Positions 1-6,359 of a stretch of 11,486 nt of DNA are shown here, piece after piece. The position numbers and the translations under genes are program-made. Source of the stretch: Candidatus Bathyarchaeota archaeon (GTDB taxonomy: Archaea; Thermoproteota; Bathyarchaeia; Bathyarchaeales; UBA233); NCBI GenBank assembly GCA_023488835.1, contig JAMDCS010000042.1, positions 1 to 11,486 of the forward strand, written 5' to 3'. Below the pieces are notes generated by a model. It made no database searches. It was not told the DNA's origin and saw only the letters and a list, made by a program, of their open reading frames with translations. Within the stretch, counting starts at the first letter, position 1. Each line of letters opens with the position of its first letter.

Positions 1-268
1 CGCCAGTTAAGGGGCTTTTTGAAGCGATAACAAGTTTGCCACTGTTAGGCAACCCGATTCCCGTTAAGGGTCCGGTGGCGAAAATAAGTTTGTTTTCGGG
101 TGATAAGGGGTCGGTTCCCTGTTTGAGGGTGTCCCAGAGAATTTTTGCTGCAAATCCTCTGCCGCCCAAAAAATTCAAAGCTAAACTCTCATCGTAGGGT
201 TCCGCAGCGGCTTTGCTTTTGGTTAAATCTACTTTTAAGAAAAAACCTGTCCATCCTTGTAATGCCAT
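1..268 (-). CDS. Aldehyde:ferredoxin oxidoreductase (AOR family), N-terminal part, cut by window edge
   Basis: Reading the minus strand from the ATG at 268-266 gives 89 uninterrupted residues that leave the window at base 1. The start (MALQGWTGFFLKVDLT), the FLGGRGFAAKILWD segment (residues 33-46), the DPLSPENKLIFATGPLTG block and the closing SKSPLTG are the conserved opening of tungsten aldehyde:ferredoxin oxidoreductases, where this domain helps bind the tungstopterin cofactor. The family oxidises aldehydes to acids with reduction of ferredoxin in the cytoplasm of anaerobes. The 4Fe-4S cysteines and the rest of the catalytic region lie outside the window, so the subfamily (AOR, FOR, GOR or WOR-like) cannot be decided. 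The ATG has only a weak SD (AGTGA), and an A/T-rich box lies about 40 bases upstream. The gene diverges from the alanine aminotransferase. Confidence 0.9.
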   Translation of the reverse strand, partial: MALQGWTGFFLKVDLTKSKAAAEPYDESLALNFLGGRGFAAKILWDTLKQGTDPLSPENKLIFATGPLTGIGLPNSGKLVIASKSPLTG

Positions 269-303
269 TCACTAAAACCAATCTTTTACTTAAGAGGAAA
301 CGG

Positions 304-315
304 AAATAAAAATAT
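304..315 (-). promoter_or_regulatory. Putative TATA box for the AOR-family gene
   Basis: The minus strand reads ATATTTTTATTT here, 36-47 bases upstream of the ATG at 268. That places a transcription start about 15 bases before the start codon, a normal archaeal distance. This is inferred from composition and spacing only. Confidence 0.4.
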
Positions 316-326
316 GCTGACTAAAT

Positions 327-346
327 CAATTTCTGGCAGAGAATTG
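327..346. promoter_or_regulatory. Imperfect palindrome in divergent control region (possible operator)
   Basis: The left arm CAATTTCT (327-334) and right arm AGAGAATTG (338-346) are inverted copies with one extra G in the right arm, separated by GGC. The element lies between the two divergent TATA-like boxes of the AOR-family gene and the alanine aminotransferase, where a dimeric regulator could act on both. No regulator is identified and chance occurrence is possible in A/T-rich DNA. Confidence 0.35.
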
Positions 347-381
347 TAAACAGCTCGCTACTCGGGGTAATGTTAGGAAGA

Positions 382-389
382 TTTATTTT
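382..389 (+). promoter_or_regulatory. Putative TATA box for the alanine aminotransferase gene
   Basis: TTTATTTT is centred about 41 bases before the TTG start at 427. It predicts a transcript start near 410, just ahead of the AGGT Shine-Dalgarno at 415-418. Support is by position and composition only. Confidence 0.45.
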
Positions 390-426
390 TTGGACTAACA
401 AGTGTTGTGGTTACAGGTAACACAGC

Positions 427-1665
427 TTGGCGCACGTTAAGGTCACGAAAAGGGCAAGCAACATCGAGTATGCAATACGAGACGTCATAGTCCACACTCA
501 AGAACTCATAAAGAACGGCAAAAAAATCTATTACCTAAACATCGGCGACCCCGCCGCGTTCGACTTCAAAACGCCCCAGTACGTTAAAGATGCCCTGTGC
601 AAGGCAATCGACTGTGACAATAATTACTATTCACCCTCGGAGGGCAGAGTGGAACTTCGGGAAGCGATTGTGCGCAAAGAAAAAAGAGTCAACCAAGTCG
701 ACATAACCGCCAACAACGTGCTGATCACCGAGGGTATTTCGGAAGGAATCCAGATGATTCTGGCAGCGTTGGTTGAGAAAGGCGACGAAATTCTCTTCCC
801 AGGACCCACTTATCCGCCGTACATTTCTTACACCAAATTCTTCGACGGCACCCCAGTGAGCTACGAAACCATCGAGGAAGAAGGGTGGCAACCAAACATC
901 GATGACTTGCGAAGCAAAATCTCACCTAAAACCCGCGCCATCGTAATCACAAACCCAAACAACCCCACGGGCTCAGTCTACAGTGGGAAAATGATTAAGG
1001 AAATGCTCGACATCGCAGGCGAATACAATCTGCCCGTGCTTTCCGACGAGATTTATGACCAGTTGACCTACGAGAAAGAATTCGTCAGCACAGCCCACCT
1101 ATCCAAAGATGTGCCAGTGGTCGGGTTGAACGGTTTCTCCAAAGTTTACCAGATGACTGGTTGGCGCTTGGGTTACATGTACTTTAAGGGTGAAGGCAAA
1201 CAGCTCGACGACCTCCGCTTGGGTGTTGAGAAGCAATGCCGAATCCGCCTCTGCGCAAACACGCCCGTGCAAATCGCTGGAGCAGCCGCACTTGACGGCC
1301 CCCAAGACTTTGTAAAAGGCATCGTTGAAAAGCTAAAACAGAGAAGAGACTTCGCTTGGAAACGCCTAAACGAAATCGAAGGCATCACCACAACCAAACC
1401 CGAAGGCGCCTTCTACATCTTCCCCAAAATCCACGACGTCGGCACCCGATGGAAAAACGACATGGAATTCGTCGTGGAACTGCTAAAAGAAACAGGCGTC
1501 TTAATCGTTAACGGTTCAGGCTTTGACCCAGTCTACGGCAAAGACCACGCCAGAATAGTGTTCCTGCCGCCGATAGAAGAACTCGAAGAAGCCTTCAACT
1601 GCCTAGAACAATTCATGAAGAAAAAACAAAAGAAAACAAGCCGCGGCCACGTAGGCCACGGTTAA
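427..1665 (+). CDS. Alanine aminotransferase-like PLP aminotransferase (class I/II, archaeal AlaAT type)
   Basis: This 412-residue fold-type I aminotransferase probably interconverts alanine plus 2-oxoglutarate with pyruvate plus glutamate in the cytoplasm. The N-terminus (RASNIEYAIRDV, then LNIGDP at 37-42), the NPNNPTG motif (176-182), SDEIYD (206-211) with the pyridine-nitrogen aspartate D207, and the Schiff-base lysine K239 in GFSKVYQMTGWRLGY follow the Pyrococcus alanine aminotransferase closely along the whole length. An aspartate-type specificity is less likely but cannot be excluded from sequence. The start is TTG: an in-frame TAA lies at 418-420 and AGGT at 415-418 is 8 bases away, so no longer start exists. 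The C-terminus has a lysine-rich, then His/Gly-rich tail after the expected family end. It is convergent with ilvE, with only 5 bases between the stop codons. Confidence 0.9.
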   Translation: MAHVKVTKRASNIEYAIRDVIVHTQELIKNGKKIYYLNIGDPAAFDFKTPQYVKDALCKAIDCDNNYYSPSEGRVELREAIVRKEKRVNQVDITANNVLITEGISEGIQMILAALVEKGDEILFPGPTYPPYISYTKFFDGTPVSYETIEEEGWQPNIDDLRSKISPKTRAIVITNPNNPTGSVYSGKMIKEMLDIAGEYNLPVLSDEIYDQLTYEKEFVSTAHLSKDVPVVGLNGFSKVYQMTGWRLGYMYFKGEGKQLDDLRLGVEKQCRIRLCANTPVQIAGAAALDGPQDFVKGIVEKLKQRRDFAWKRLNEIEGITTTKPEGAFYIFPKIHDVGTRWKNDMEFVVELLKETGVLIVNGSGFDPVYGKDHARIVFLPPIEELEEAFNCLEQFMKKKQKKTSRGHVGHG

Positions 1666-1680
1666 AAAACTCAGATTTTT
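1621..1680. terminator. Convergent termination region of the aminotransferase genes
   Basis: On the minus strand the A-runs at 1664-1669 and 1621-1626 read as T6 tracts just beyond the ilvE stop, typical of archaeal T-rich termination. On the plus strand a T5 tract (1676-1680) follows the stop at 1665. CCGCGGCC at 1641-1648 and GGCCACGG at 1654-1661 can form a hairpin (one C/A mismatch, 5-base loop) inside the last codons of the alanine aminotransferase. Confidence 0.4.
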
Positions 1681-2555
1681 GTGCCCTGTGTTGGGTCTTC
1701 GATTACTTTATGGAATTCCGCCATCAACTTCTTTGTGATTGGCCCAGGTTTGCCGTTGCCGATGGCGCGTTTGTTGACTTCTCGTATGGGCACCATTTCC
1801 ATGGCTGTGCCGGTGAAGAAGGCTTCGTCAGCAGTGAAGAGCATAAACGGTGTTAAGTTGGCAACTGTGAGTTTTATGCCCAGTTTTTCACTTAGTTCAG
1901 TCACGACTTCCGCTGTGATGCCTGCAAGAGCGCCTGTTGACGTAGGCGGTGTAAAGATTCCGCCATTTTTAACTATAAACACATTTTCGCCCACACCTTC
2001 CGCGATGTAACCGTTGCTTTCAAGGCACATGGCTTCGTCCACGCCGCATGCGTTGGCTTCGATTTTTGCTAGCACACTGTTTAGGTAGTTGAGCGATTTT
2101 ATCTCGTGTGTTGTTGCATCCACGGGGTTTCTGCGAACCCAGCTGAACATGGTTGTTATGCCTGTTTCTTTAGCGTTGCCTGCCTTGATGTTGATGGTGT
2201 CGGTTATGATTATGATTGTGGGTTTGGGGCATTTACGCGGGTCTAACCCTAAGTCGCCTATACCTCTTGATACGACCAAGCGGATGTAGGAGTCTTTCAT
2301 CTTGTTCTTGCGGAGCGTTTCAACTATGGCTTTTACCATTTCCTCTTTAGTTAGAGGAATTTGGAGCATTATGGCGTGTGCAGAACGGTAAAGGCGGTCA
2401 ACATGCTCTTTGAGCTTGAAGACCACACCATTGTACTCGCGGATTCCCTCAAACACGCCGTCGCCGTAAAGGAACCCGTGGTCGTAGACGGAGATTTTAG
2501 CCTGTGACTTAGGGTAGAAGTCGCCGTCTATGTAGATTTGCAATTCGCTGTTCAT
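1671..2555 (-). CDS. ilvE: Branched-chain amino acid aminotransferase
   Basis: This 294-residue fold-type IV PLP enzyme performs the last step of valine, leucine and isoleucine synthesis and the first step of their breakdown, using glutamate/2-oxoglutarate. Family marks are DHGFLYGDGVFEG (25-37), the catalytic lysine K153 in HEIKSLNYLNS, E186 in AEGVGENVF (pyridine-nitrogen contact), the GITA phosphate-binding turn (212-215) and FTGTAMEMVPI near the end. Length and motif order match the IlvE family. A D-amino-acid aminotransferase or aminodeoxychorismate lyase is less likely because the FEGIR, EIKSLNYL and GTAMEM blocks are of BCAT type. The ATG at 2555 has AAGGA a few bases upstream. The gene follows thrS after 94 bases that contain their own TATA-like box, so it is probably transcribed at least partly independently. 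Confidence 0.93.
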   Translation of the reverse strand: MNSELQIYIDGDFYPKSQAKISVYDHGFLYGDGVFEGIREYNGVVFKLKEHVDRLYRSAHAIMLQIPLTKEEMVKAIVETLRKNKMKDSYIRLVVSRGIGDLGLDPRKCPKPTIIIITDTINIKAGNAKETGITTMFSWVRRNPVDATTHEIKSLNYLNSVLAKIEANACGVDEAMCLESNGYIAEGVGENVFIVKNGGIFTPPTSTGALAGITAEVVTELSEKLGIKLTVANLTPFMLFTADEAFFTGTAMEMVPIREVNKRAIGNGKPGPITKKLMAEFHKVIEDPTQGTKI

Positions 2556-2601
2556 TTGTCCTTCACTTCACGTATACCTGTTTGTTATTGTTCGATTATT
2601 T

Positions 2602-2610
2602 GATATAGTT
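2602..2610 (-). promoter_or_regulatory. Putative TATA box for ilvE
   Basis: The minus strand reads ACTATATCA about 50 bases upstream of the ilvE ATG, predicting a transcript start near 2580 with a leader of about 25 bases containing the AAGGA. It is the best TATA-like element in the 94-base gap after thrS. Confidence 0.5.
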
Positions 2611-2649
2611 TACGTCAGCGATACATATGATTCGTTTACGGCTGATTTA

Positions 2650-4551
2650 TTAACCGTGGAACTGCGGACGCTTCGACATAAGCAGCGGCAGCGGCAGGGG
2701 CTTGTAGGGTTTGCCAGCGATTTTCTCCGACACCTTCGCAATCAACTCTTCAGCAGTCATGTTTTGCTGTTGACCCTTAAGCTCACGGACTCTAACGGAT
2801 AGGGTACCAGACTCGATTTCCTTCTCGCCCACAACGATGATGTAGGGTATCCACTCTTGTTCAGCTTCGCGAATTTTCTTCTGCAGCGTCGAGGCGGAGT
2901 CGTCGATGTCTACGCGGATATAGTGGGAGGTGATTTGTTTGGCTAGCTCTTCCATCTTGTCGAGGAATTTATCGGAGATTGGAATCAGCCTGACTTGTGT
3001 TGGTGACAGCCACAGCGGCAGCATGGGTGCTTTGCCTGCCATTTGTTCACGGTAAGCCTTCTCCAGTAGCGCGTAGATGTCTCGTTCGATGGCGCCGCTT
3101 GGGCTGCAGTGCAGAATCAGCGGGTACTGTTTCTCGCCTTTCTCGTCAACGAAGGTTATTTCGTAGCGTTTGGCGTTTTCGACGTCGATTTGGTCGGTGC
3201 TGAGCGCTGCTGCTTTGTCTTGGTTGTCTATGAAGTTGAGGTCCCATTTGAGCGCGAAATAGAAGAACCGCTCGTTCCACACTTCGGCAAGGATGGGTTT
3301 GCCAAATTTGCTTGCTAACTCGGTTATGAAGTCCTTGTGTTCCGCGTAAAAGTCCTTGGTGAAACGCATGGCAATTTCGTAATCATCTTTCACTAAGCCA
3401 ATGTTGCTTAACACGTCAATGCATAGGTCGAAACGAATCATGAACTCTTTTTTGGCTTGTTCAAGATCAGTGCAGAAAGCATGGCAGTCAGGCATCGTGA
3501 AAGCTCGCAGGCGTTTTAGTCCAACGACTTCTCCGCTTTTTTCGCGGCGAAAACTGTAGCGGGTTAGCTCATAGAGTTTGATGGGCATTTGTTTGTAGCT
3601 GAATTGGGCGTCATGTGCCATGAGGAATTGGCCGAAGCATGCGGCGAAGCGTAGGAAGAGTTCTTTATCTTCGGATTTGAGCACATATTGACGCGCGGGA
3701 AATCGGTTGAGGTAGCTTTTGAGGCTGGGGTGGTTGAAATCGTACATGAGGGGGGTTTCGACTTCCATGCCGCCGTAAGCTGCCACTTTTGCGGTGACGT
3801 ACTGTTCAAGCAATGATTTTATCATGCGCCCCTTGGGGTACCATCGGATGTTGCCGGGGTCGCTGCCAGGTTCATAATCTGCAATTTCCAGCCTCTTCAT
3901 CAACGGCACATGGGGAGGCATTACCGTGACCGCACGAGTCTTTTTAATCTCGTACTGAGAGAACTTTTGGAGGTTGATGTGTCCCTTGAATTTGAATTCT
4001 TCAACTGGCACCAGTGAGCCGTCGGTTTGGAGGATGTGCCAGTAAGATTTCATTGTGTCTTCGGCTTTCAGCGCAGCGGAGACGGGTTCTTCTTTTTTGG
4101 CTTCACATGGAACTTTTCCTTCTGTCGCCACTGCTACTGGTGCTGGCGCATAACTTCGTGCCTGCTCAGCTAATGGGTGCCCTTTAATCGAGATGGTGAA
4201 TTGTTTGTTCCAGCCAAACGGAGCACGGTAGGTTTCAATGCCCTTCTCTTTCGCGTAAGCTTCCATGTCCTTGATGATTTTCAAGGCTTCTGAAGGCTGG
4301 GAGAGGTTGCTGCTTAGGTGAGCAAACGGATAGATGAGGATGCGGTTAACTTTGAGTTTTCCCAAAAAAGCCCTAACGTCATTGATGGCTTTCTGAGCCA
4401 TGGCGGAGTTGTCGCCTTCCTCAATAGCAGTGAATAAAACGACGACTTCCTCTACGCGGTTCTCAATCTTTTCCGCTTCTTCGGCGATGTTGATTTCTTT
4501 TTCGACAGGTTTGAAAACTATAAAGTTAGAGTGTAACTGTAAAATCCGCAT
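2650..4551 (-). CDS. thrS: Threonyl-tRNA synthetase, archaeal type with N-terminal editing domain
   Basis: This 633-residue class II synthetase charges tRNA-Thr. Residues 1 to about 137 are the archaeal D-aminoacyl-tRNA deacylase-like editing domain, with H78 in YPFAHLSS and the PFGWNKQF segment (111-118), which removes mischarged serine. A short Ala/Glu/Lys-rich linker (about 138-165) leads to the catalytic core: DYEPGSDPGN (225-234), motif 2 with FRRE (334-337), and motif 3 HCSPSGAIERD (481-491). The three zinc ligands that read threonine are visible as C305, H357 and H481. The anticodon-binding domain begins near PLWLSPTQVRLIP (512-524), and the C-terminal PLPLL plus KRP tail is conserved in archaeal ThrS. 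It is one full-length polypeptide, unlike the split editing/catalytic pair of some Crenarchaeota. The start ATG at 4551 has AGGGG 10-11 bases upstream. It lies 15 bases downstream of the small zinc-protein gene, so the two are probably co-transcribed. Confidence 0.97.
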   Translation of the reverse strand: MRILQLHSNFIVFKPVEKEINIAEEAEKIENRVEEVVVLFTAIEEGDNSAMAQKAINDVRAFLGKLKVNRILIYPFAHLSSNLSQPSEALKIIKDMEAYAKEKGIETYRAPFGWNKQFTISIKGHPLAEQARSYAPAPVAVATEGKVPCEAKKEEPVSAALKAEDTMKSYWHILQTDGSLVPVEEFKFKGHINLQKFSQYEIKKTRAVTVMPPHVPLMKRLEIADYEPGSDPGNIRWYPKGRMIKSLLEQYVTAKVAAYGGMEVETPLMYDFNHPSLKSYLNRFPARQYVLKSEDKELFLRFAACFGQFLMAHDAQFSYKQMPIKLYELTRYSFRREKSGEVVGLKRLRAFTMPDCHAFCTDLEQAKKEFMIRFDLCIDVLSNIGLVKDDYEIAMRFTKDFYAEHKDFITELASKFGKPILAEVWNERFFYFALKWDLNFIDNQDKAAALSTDQIDVENAKRYEITFVDEKGEKQYPLILHCSPSGAIERDIYALLEKAYREQMAGKAPMLPLWLSPTQVRLIPISDKFLDKMEELAKQITSHYIRVDIDDSASTLQKKIREAEQEWIPYIIVVGEKEIESGTLSVRVRELKGQQQNMTAEELIAKVSEKIAGKPYKPLPLPLLMSKRPQFHG

Positions 4552-4566
4552 GGCAATTGCCCCTTC

Positions 4567-4782
4567 TTAACCGTAACGCCACTTGTCGAGGGTCTTGTCT
4601 TTCTTGGTTTTCTTCTTGTATTCTTTATAGTGCTCTTTGCAGATGTAAGCACGATTATCGCTGCTGCCAACGCTAAGTCCAGCAGCTTTAACTTTGTCAG
4701 CGGATAATGACCTTGCAGCTTCTCTGTTGCAGCCTGAAACGGTGCATTTTTCGCCTTTTTCTATGCGACCCAAACCAATCAC
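4567..4782 (-). CDS. Small putative zinc-binding protein of unknown function, upstream of thrS
   Basis: I do not recognise a named family. The 71 residues hold a CTVSGC pair (C-x4-C, residues 13-18) and an ICKEH pair (C-x2-H), spaced as in a compact one-zinc finger. The C-terminus is strongly basic and aromatic (HYKEYKKKTKKDK, then DKWRYG), suggesting nucleic-acid or ribosome contact; that is inference. The first possible start is GTG at 4782 because an in-frame TGA lies two codons upstream. GAGG is only one base from that GTG but about 10 bases from the TTG at codon 4 (4773), so the TTG may be the true start. The gene ends 15 bases before thrS, and thrS's SD overlaps the region just after its stop, so the pair looks like one operon. 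Confidence 0.8.
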   Translation of the reverse strand: MIGLGRIEKGEKCTVSGCNREAARSLSADKVKAAGLSVGSSDNRAYICKEHYKEYKKKTKKDKTLDKWRYG

Positions 4783-4810
4783 GCCTCAATACACGTTAAT
4801 TTACTTTGTA

Positions 4811-4818
4811 CATATACG
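4811..4818 (-). promoter_or_regulatory. Putative TATA box for the small zinc protein and thrS
   Basis: The minus strand reads GTATATG just beyond the PfkB stop, 29-36 bases upstream of the GTG at 4782. This would give a very short leader and allow the zinc-protein/thrS pair to be transcribed apart from the sugar-kinase gene. Confidence 0.4.
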
Positions 4819-5745
4819 CTATTGCTTAAGTTTCTTTTCATACAAAGAGTTGGCTCTACGATAAATCTCTTCTTTTTTGCCAAAATAAGTGGGACCAAGC
4901 CCTTCAACAACACATGAAGCTGCGGCGGAGCCAACGCTGGCGCACCACAGGGATTCTTTTTGGCGAAGGTATTCAGTTAAGAAGCCGCCGATGAAGACAT
5001 CTCCTGCGCCTGTTGGGTCAACCAAAACCTGTGAAGGGCAAGCCTCAATATTGTACTGTGCACCTTCGACCGAGAGAACGGAGCCTTTGGCACCCATGGT
5101 TACGATGACGGTTTCAACTCCAACATCGTGAATCGCCTTTATTGCTGGCTTAAGTTCTGGCTCGCCTGTTAGGGCGTAGATTTCTTTTTGTGAGGACTTG
5201 TAAATGTTGATTAGGCTAAAGATTCGATTGTCTACGGAAAAGTTTTCTGTTACGTTTCCTGCTTCGTCGAAGCTTCGAAGTAAACCCTGAGGGTCAAGCG
5301 ACAAAATATCAGCACAACTCTTGAGGCGCTCAACTAGTTCATAGGGGATTTCGTTGGCAATAGGAGCAATATGTATGGCTTTGGCATGGAAATCTTTAGG
5401 CACATCATCGGGGCTTAAGGCAGGTCCTTTGCTCTTGAGCTTCAAAGTGCGCTCGGAAAGGTCTTTGCTGTAGGCAAGCTCAAAACAAGTCGTTGGTTCA
5501 CCTGTAAGTTTTGTGACGCCTGAGAGGTCGATGCCTTCTTGTCCCAGCCACCACAGGTAAGCATCTGGAAAGTTTCCGCCGACTTTGGAGATAACCGAAG
5601 CTGTGGCGTCGAGGTGTTTTGCGGCAAAGGATGTGTAGGTTGCTGCGCCGCCTAAAATCACAAATGGCTTGGTTCTGCTTGGCAAGATTATGGTGTCGAT
5701 TGAGAAGTGTCCAACCACGGTTATGTCAGAGTTTTGAGCAGCCAT
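4819..5745 (-). CDS. PfkB-family carbohydrate kinase (substrate unknown)
   Basis: This 308-residue ribokinase-like kinase transfers phosphate from ATP to a sugar or sugar-like alcohol in the cytoplasm. It carries the substrate-side GGAATYTSFAAKHL glycine pair (G32-G33), KVGGNFPD (54-61) typical of PfkB signature 1, an ADP-side ITGE-like segment (QKEIYALTGE, 186-195), and DPTGAGDVF (243-251), in which D249 is the catalytic base and GAGD forms the anion hole. Length is normal for the family. Myo-inositol kinase, ribokinase/nucleoside kinase or a 2-keto-3-deoxygluconate-type kinase are all possible; the sequence alone does not decide. ATG at 5745 is preceded by weak TAGAAAG and a good TATA box. 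It is divergent from the fluoride-riboswitch/crcB unit and lies 36 bases upstream of the small zinc-protein gene. Confidence 0.9.
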   Translation of the reverse strand: MAAQNSDITVVGHFSIDTIILPSRTKPFVILGGAATYTSFAAKHLDATASVISKVGGNFPDAYLWWLGQEGIDLSGVTKLTGEPTTCFELAYSKDLSERTLKLKSKGPALSPDDVPKDFHAKAIHIAPIANEIPYELVERLKSCADILSLDPQGLLRSFDEAGNVTENFSVDNRIFSLINIYKSSQKEIYALTGEPELKPAIKAIHDVGVETVIVTMGAKGSVLSVEGAQYNIEACPSQVLVDPTGAGDVFIGGFLTEYLRQKESLWCASVGSAAASCVVEGLGPTYFGKKEEIYRRANSLYEKKLKQ

Positions 5746-5775
5746 CTTTCTAATCCACTTGAATATTGAAATGAG

Positions 5776-5787
5776 TAATATATAGCG
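5776..5787 (-). promoter_or_regulatory. TATA box for the PfkB kinase gene
   Basis: The minus strand reads GCTATATATTAC, centred about 36 bases before the ATG at 5745. The predicted transcript start is near 5755, giving a leader of about 10 bases. This is among the best TATA matches in the window. Confidence 0.6.
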
Positions 5788-5850
5788 TTAGCTCATCAAC
5801 AAAAACAAACGCTCTATCGGAAGATATAATTTGGGTTTTGTGCGATAAAG

Positions 5851-5860
5851 TTTTAATAAC
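5851..5860 (+). promoter_or_regulatory. Putative TATA box for the fluoride riboswitch/crcB transcript
   Basis: TTTTAATAAC, preceded by a purine-rich GATAAAG that could serve as BRE, is centred about 25 bases before 5880. This puts the transcript start at the first bases of the riboswitch aptamer, which is what a leader RNA requires. A second A/T-rich box (GATATAATT, near 5823-5831) is further upstream. Confidence 0.5.
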
Positions 5861-5879
5861 TTAAAAACGCTCAGAAAGC

Positions 5880-5946
5880 TTGGCTATGGCATTAGCCGTG
5901 GCAAACGCCAAAACCGCAGCCAAAAAGGATGCTGATAATGCCTACC
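5880..5946 (+). promoter_or_regulatory. Fluoride riboswitch (crcB motif) aptamer
   Basis: The elements of the crcB-motif fluoride aptamer are seen in order. Pseudoknot strand GGCT (5882-5885) pairs with AGCC (5894-5897). P1 strand GGCATT (5888-5893) pairs perfectly with AATGCC (5937-5942). The joint AAACC lies at 5911-5915. P3 is formed by GCAGCC (5916-5921) with GGATGC (5927-5932), closing an A5 loop with one G/A mismatch. The conserved TGAT (5933-5936) and trailing TAC (5943-5945) follow. The ATGGCATT, AAACC, CTGAT and ATGCCTAC words are those of bacterial examples as I recall them. A small extra hairpin (TGGC-AAAC-GCCA, 5899-5910) is inserted before AAACC. The element lies 24 bases ahead of crcB, the expected target. 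Members of this family bind fluoride with magnesium and usually switch expression on. Confidence 0.9.
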
Positions 5947-5964
5947 TAACAAGGTTGGAAGGTA
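5943..5964 (+). promoter_or_regulatory. Likely translational expression platform of the fluoride riboswitch
   Basis: TACCT (5943-5947), which includes the aptamer's conserved trailing TAC, is complementary to AGGTA (5960-5964), part of the crcB Shine-Dalgarno GGAAGGT (5957-5963). ACCT can alternatively pair with a nearer AGGT (5952-5955), leaving the SD free. Fluoride binding would hold TAC in the aptamer and release the SD. The pairings are seen; the switching is inferred. Confidence 0.55.
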
Positions 5965-5969
5965 AGCAC

Positions 5970-6359
5970 ATGAAGTGGATTGAGTTTGTCCTCTTGGCAG
6001 TGGGCGCGGTAATTGGGGCTCTTTTACGGTATAGGCTTGTTGAGTCGCCTGTGGCAGTTTATGGTCTTCCCGTTAACGTTTTGGTAGTGAATGTTTTGGG
6101 CAGTTTCATTTTGGGGTTGTTCTCCATCTTGTCCATCGGGTTAAACTTAGAACCCCAATACACCTTGCTTGTGGCGGTTGGGTTCTGCGGTTCCTTCACC
6201 ACCATGTCCTCTTTTGCGCTTGAAACCAGCAACCTGCTTGACAGCAACCGTTTTAGCCTGCTGGCGCTAAACATTCTTGCTAACGTGGGCTTGTCTTTGG
6301 GAGCGATATTTGGCGGCAGAATGTTAGGTGATGTAATCTTGGAGAGGATTGTGCGTTGA
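5970..6359 (+). CDS. crcB: Fluoride ion channel CrcB/Fluc
   Basis: This 129-residue, four-helix membrane protein exports fluoride passively as an antiparallel dimer in the cell membrane. Hydrophobic segments run at about 3-20, 32-58, 65-90 and 95-118. Family motifs are GAVIGALLRY (12-21), NVLGSFILG (41-49) with the conserved asparagine N41, and GFCGSFTTMSSF (71-82) that carries the central sodium and Phe-box site. At the first Phe-box position this protein has M79, while F82 is kept. The ATG at 5970 is chosen because GGAAGGT lies 6 bases upstream and the protein then starts MKWIEF at the family-normal length. The frame stays open back to a TTG at 5880, but those 30 codons are the fluoride riboswitch. 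The stop overlaps the DUF190 start by four bases (TTGA). Confidence 0.95.
   Translation: MKWIEFVLLAVGAVIGALLRYRLVESPVAVYGLPVNVLVVNVLGSFILGLFSILSIGLNLEPQYTLLVAVGFCGSFTTMSSFALETSNLLDSNRFSLLALNILANVGLSLGAIFGGRMLGDVILERIVR

Noticed and set aside
1681..2010. 109-codon plus-strand frame opposite ilvE
   Set aside because: It is a shadow of a clear BCAT gene, with composition typical of antisense reading.
5880..5969. In-frame 30-codon N-terminal extension of CrcB from TTG 5880
   Set aside because: It has no SD, is an Ala/Lys-rich sequence absent from the family, and the bases form a complete fluoride riboswitch; ATG 5970 has an ideal SD.
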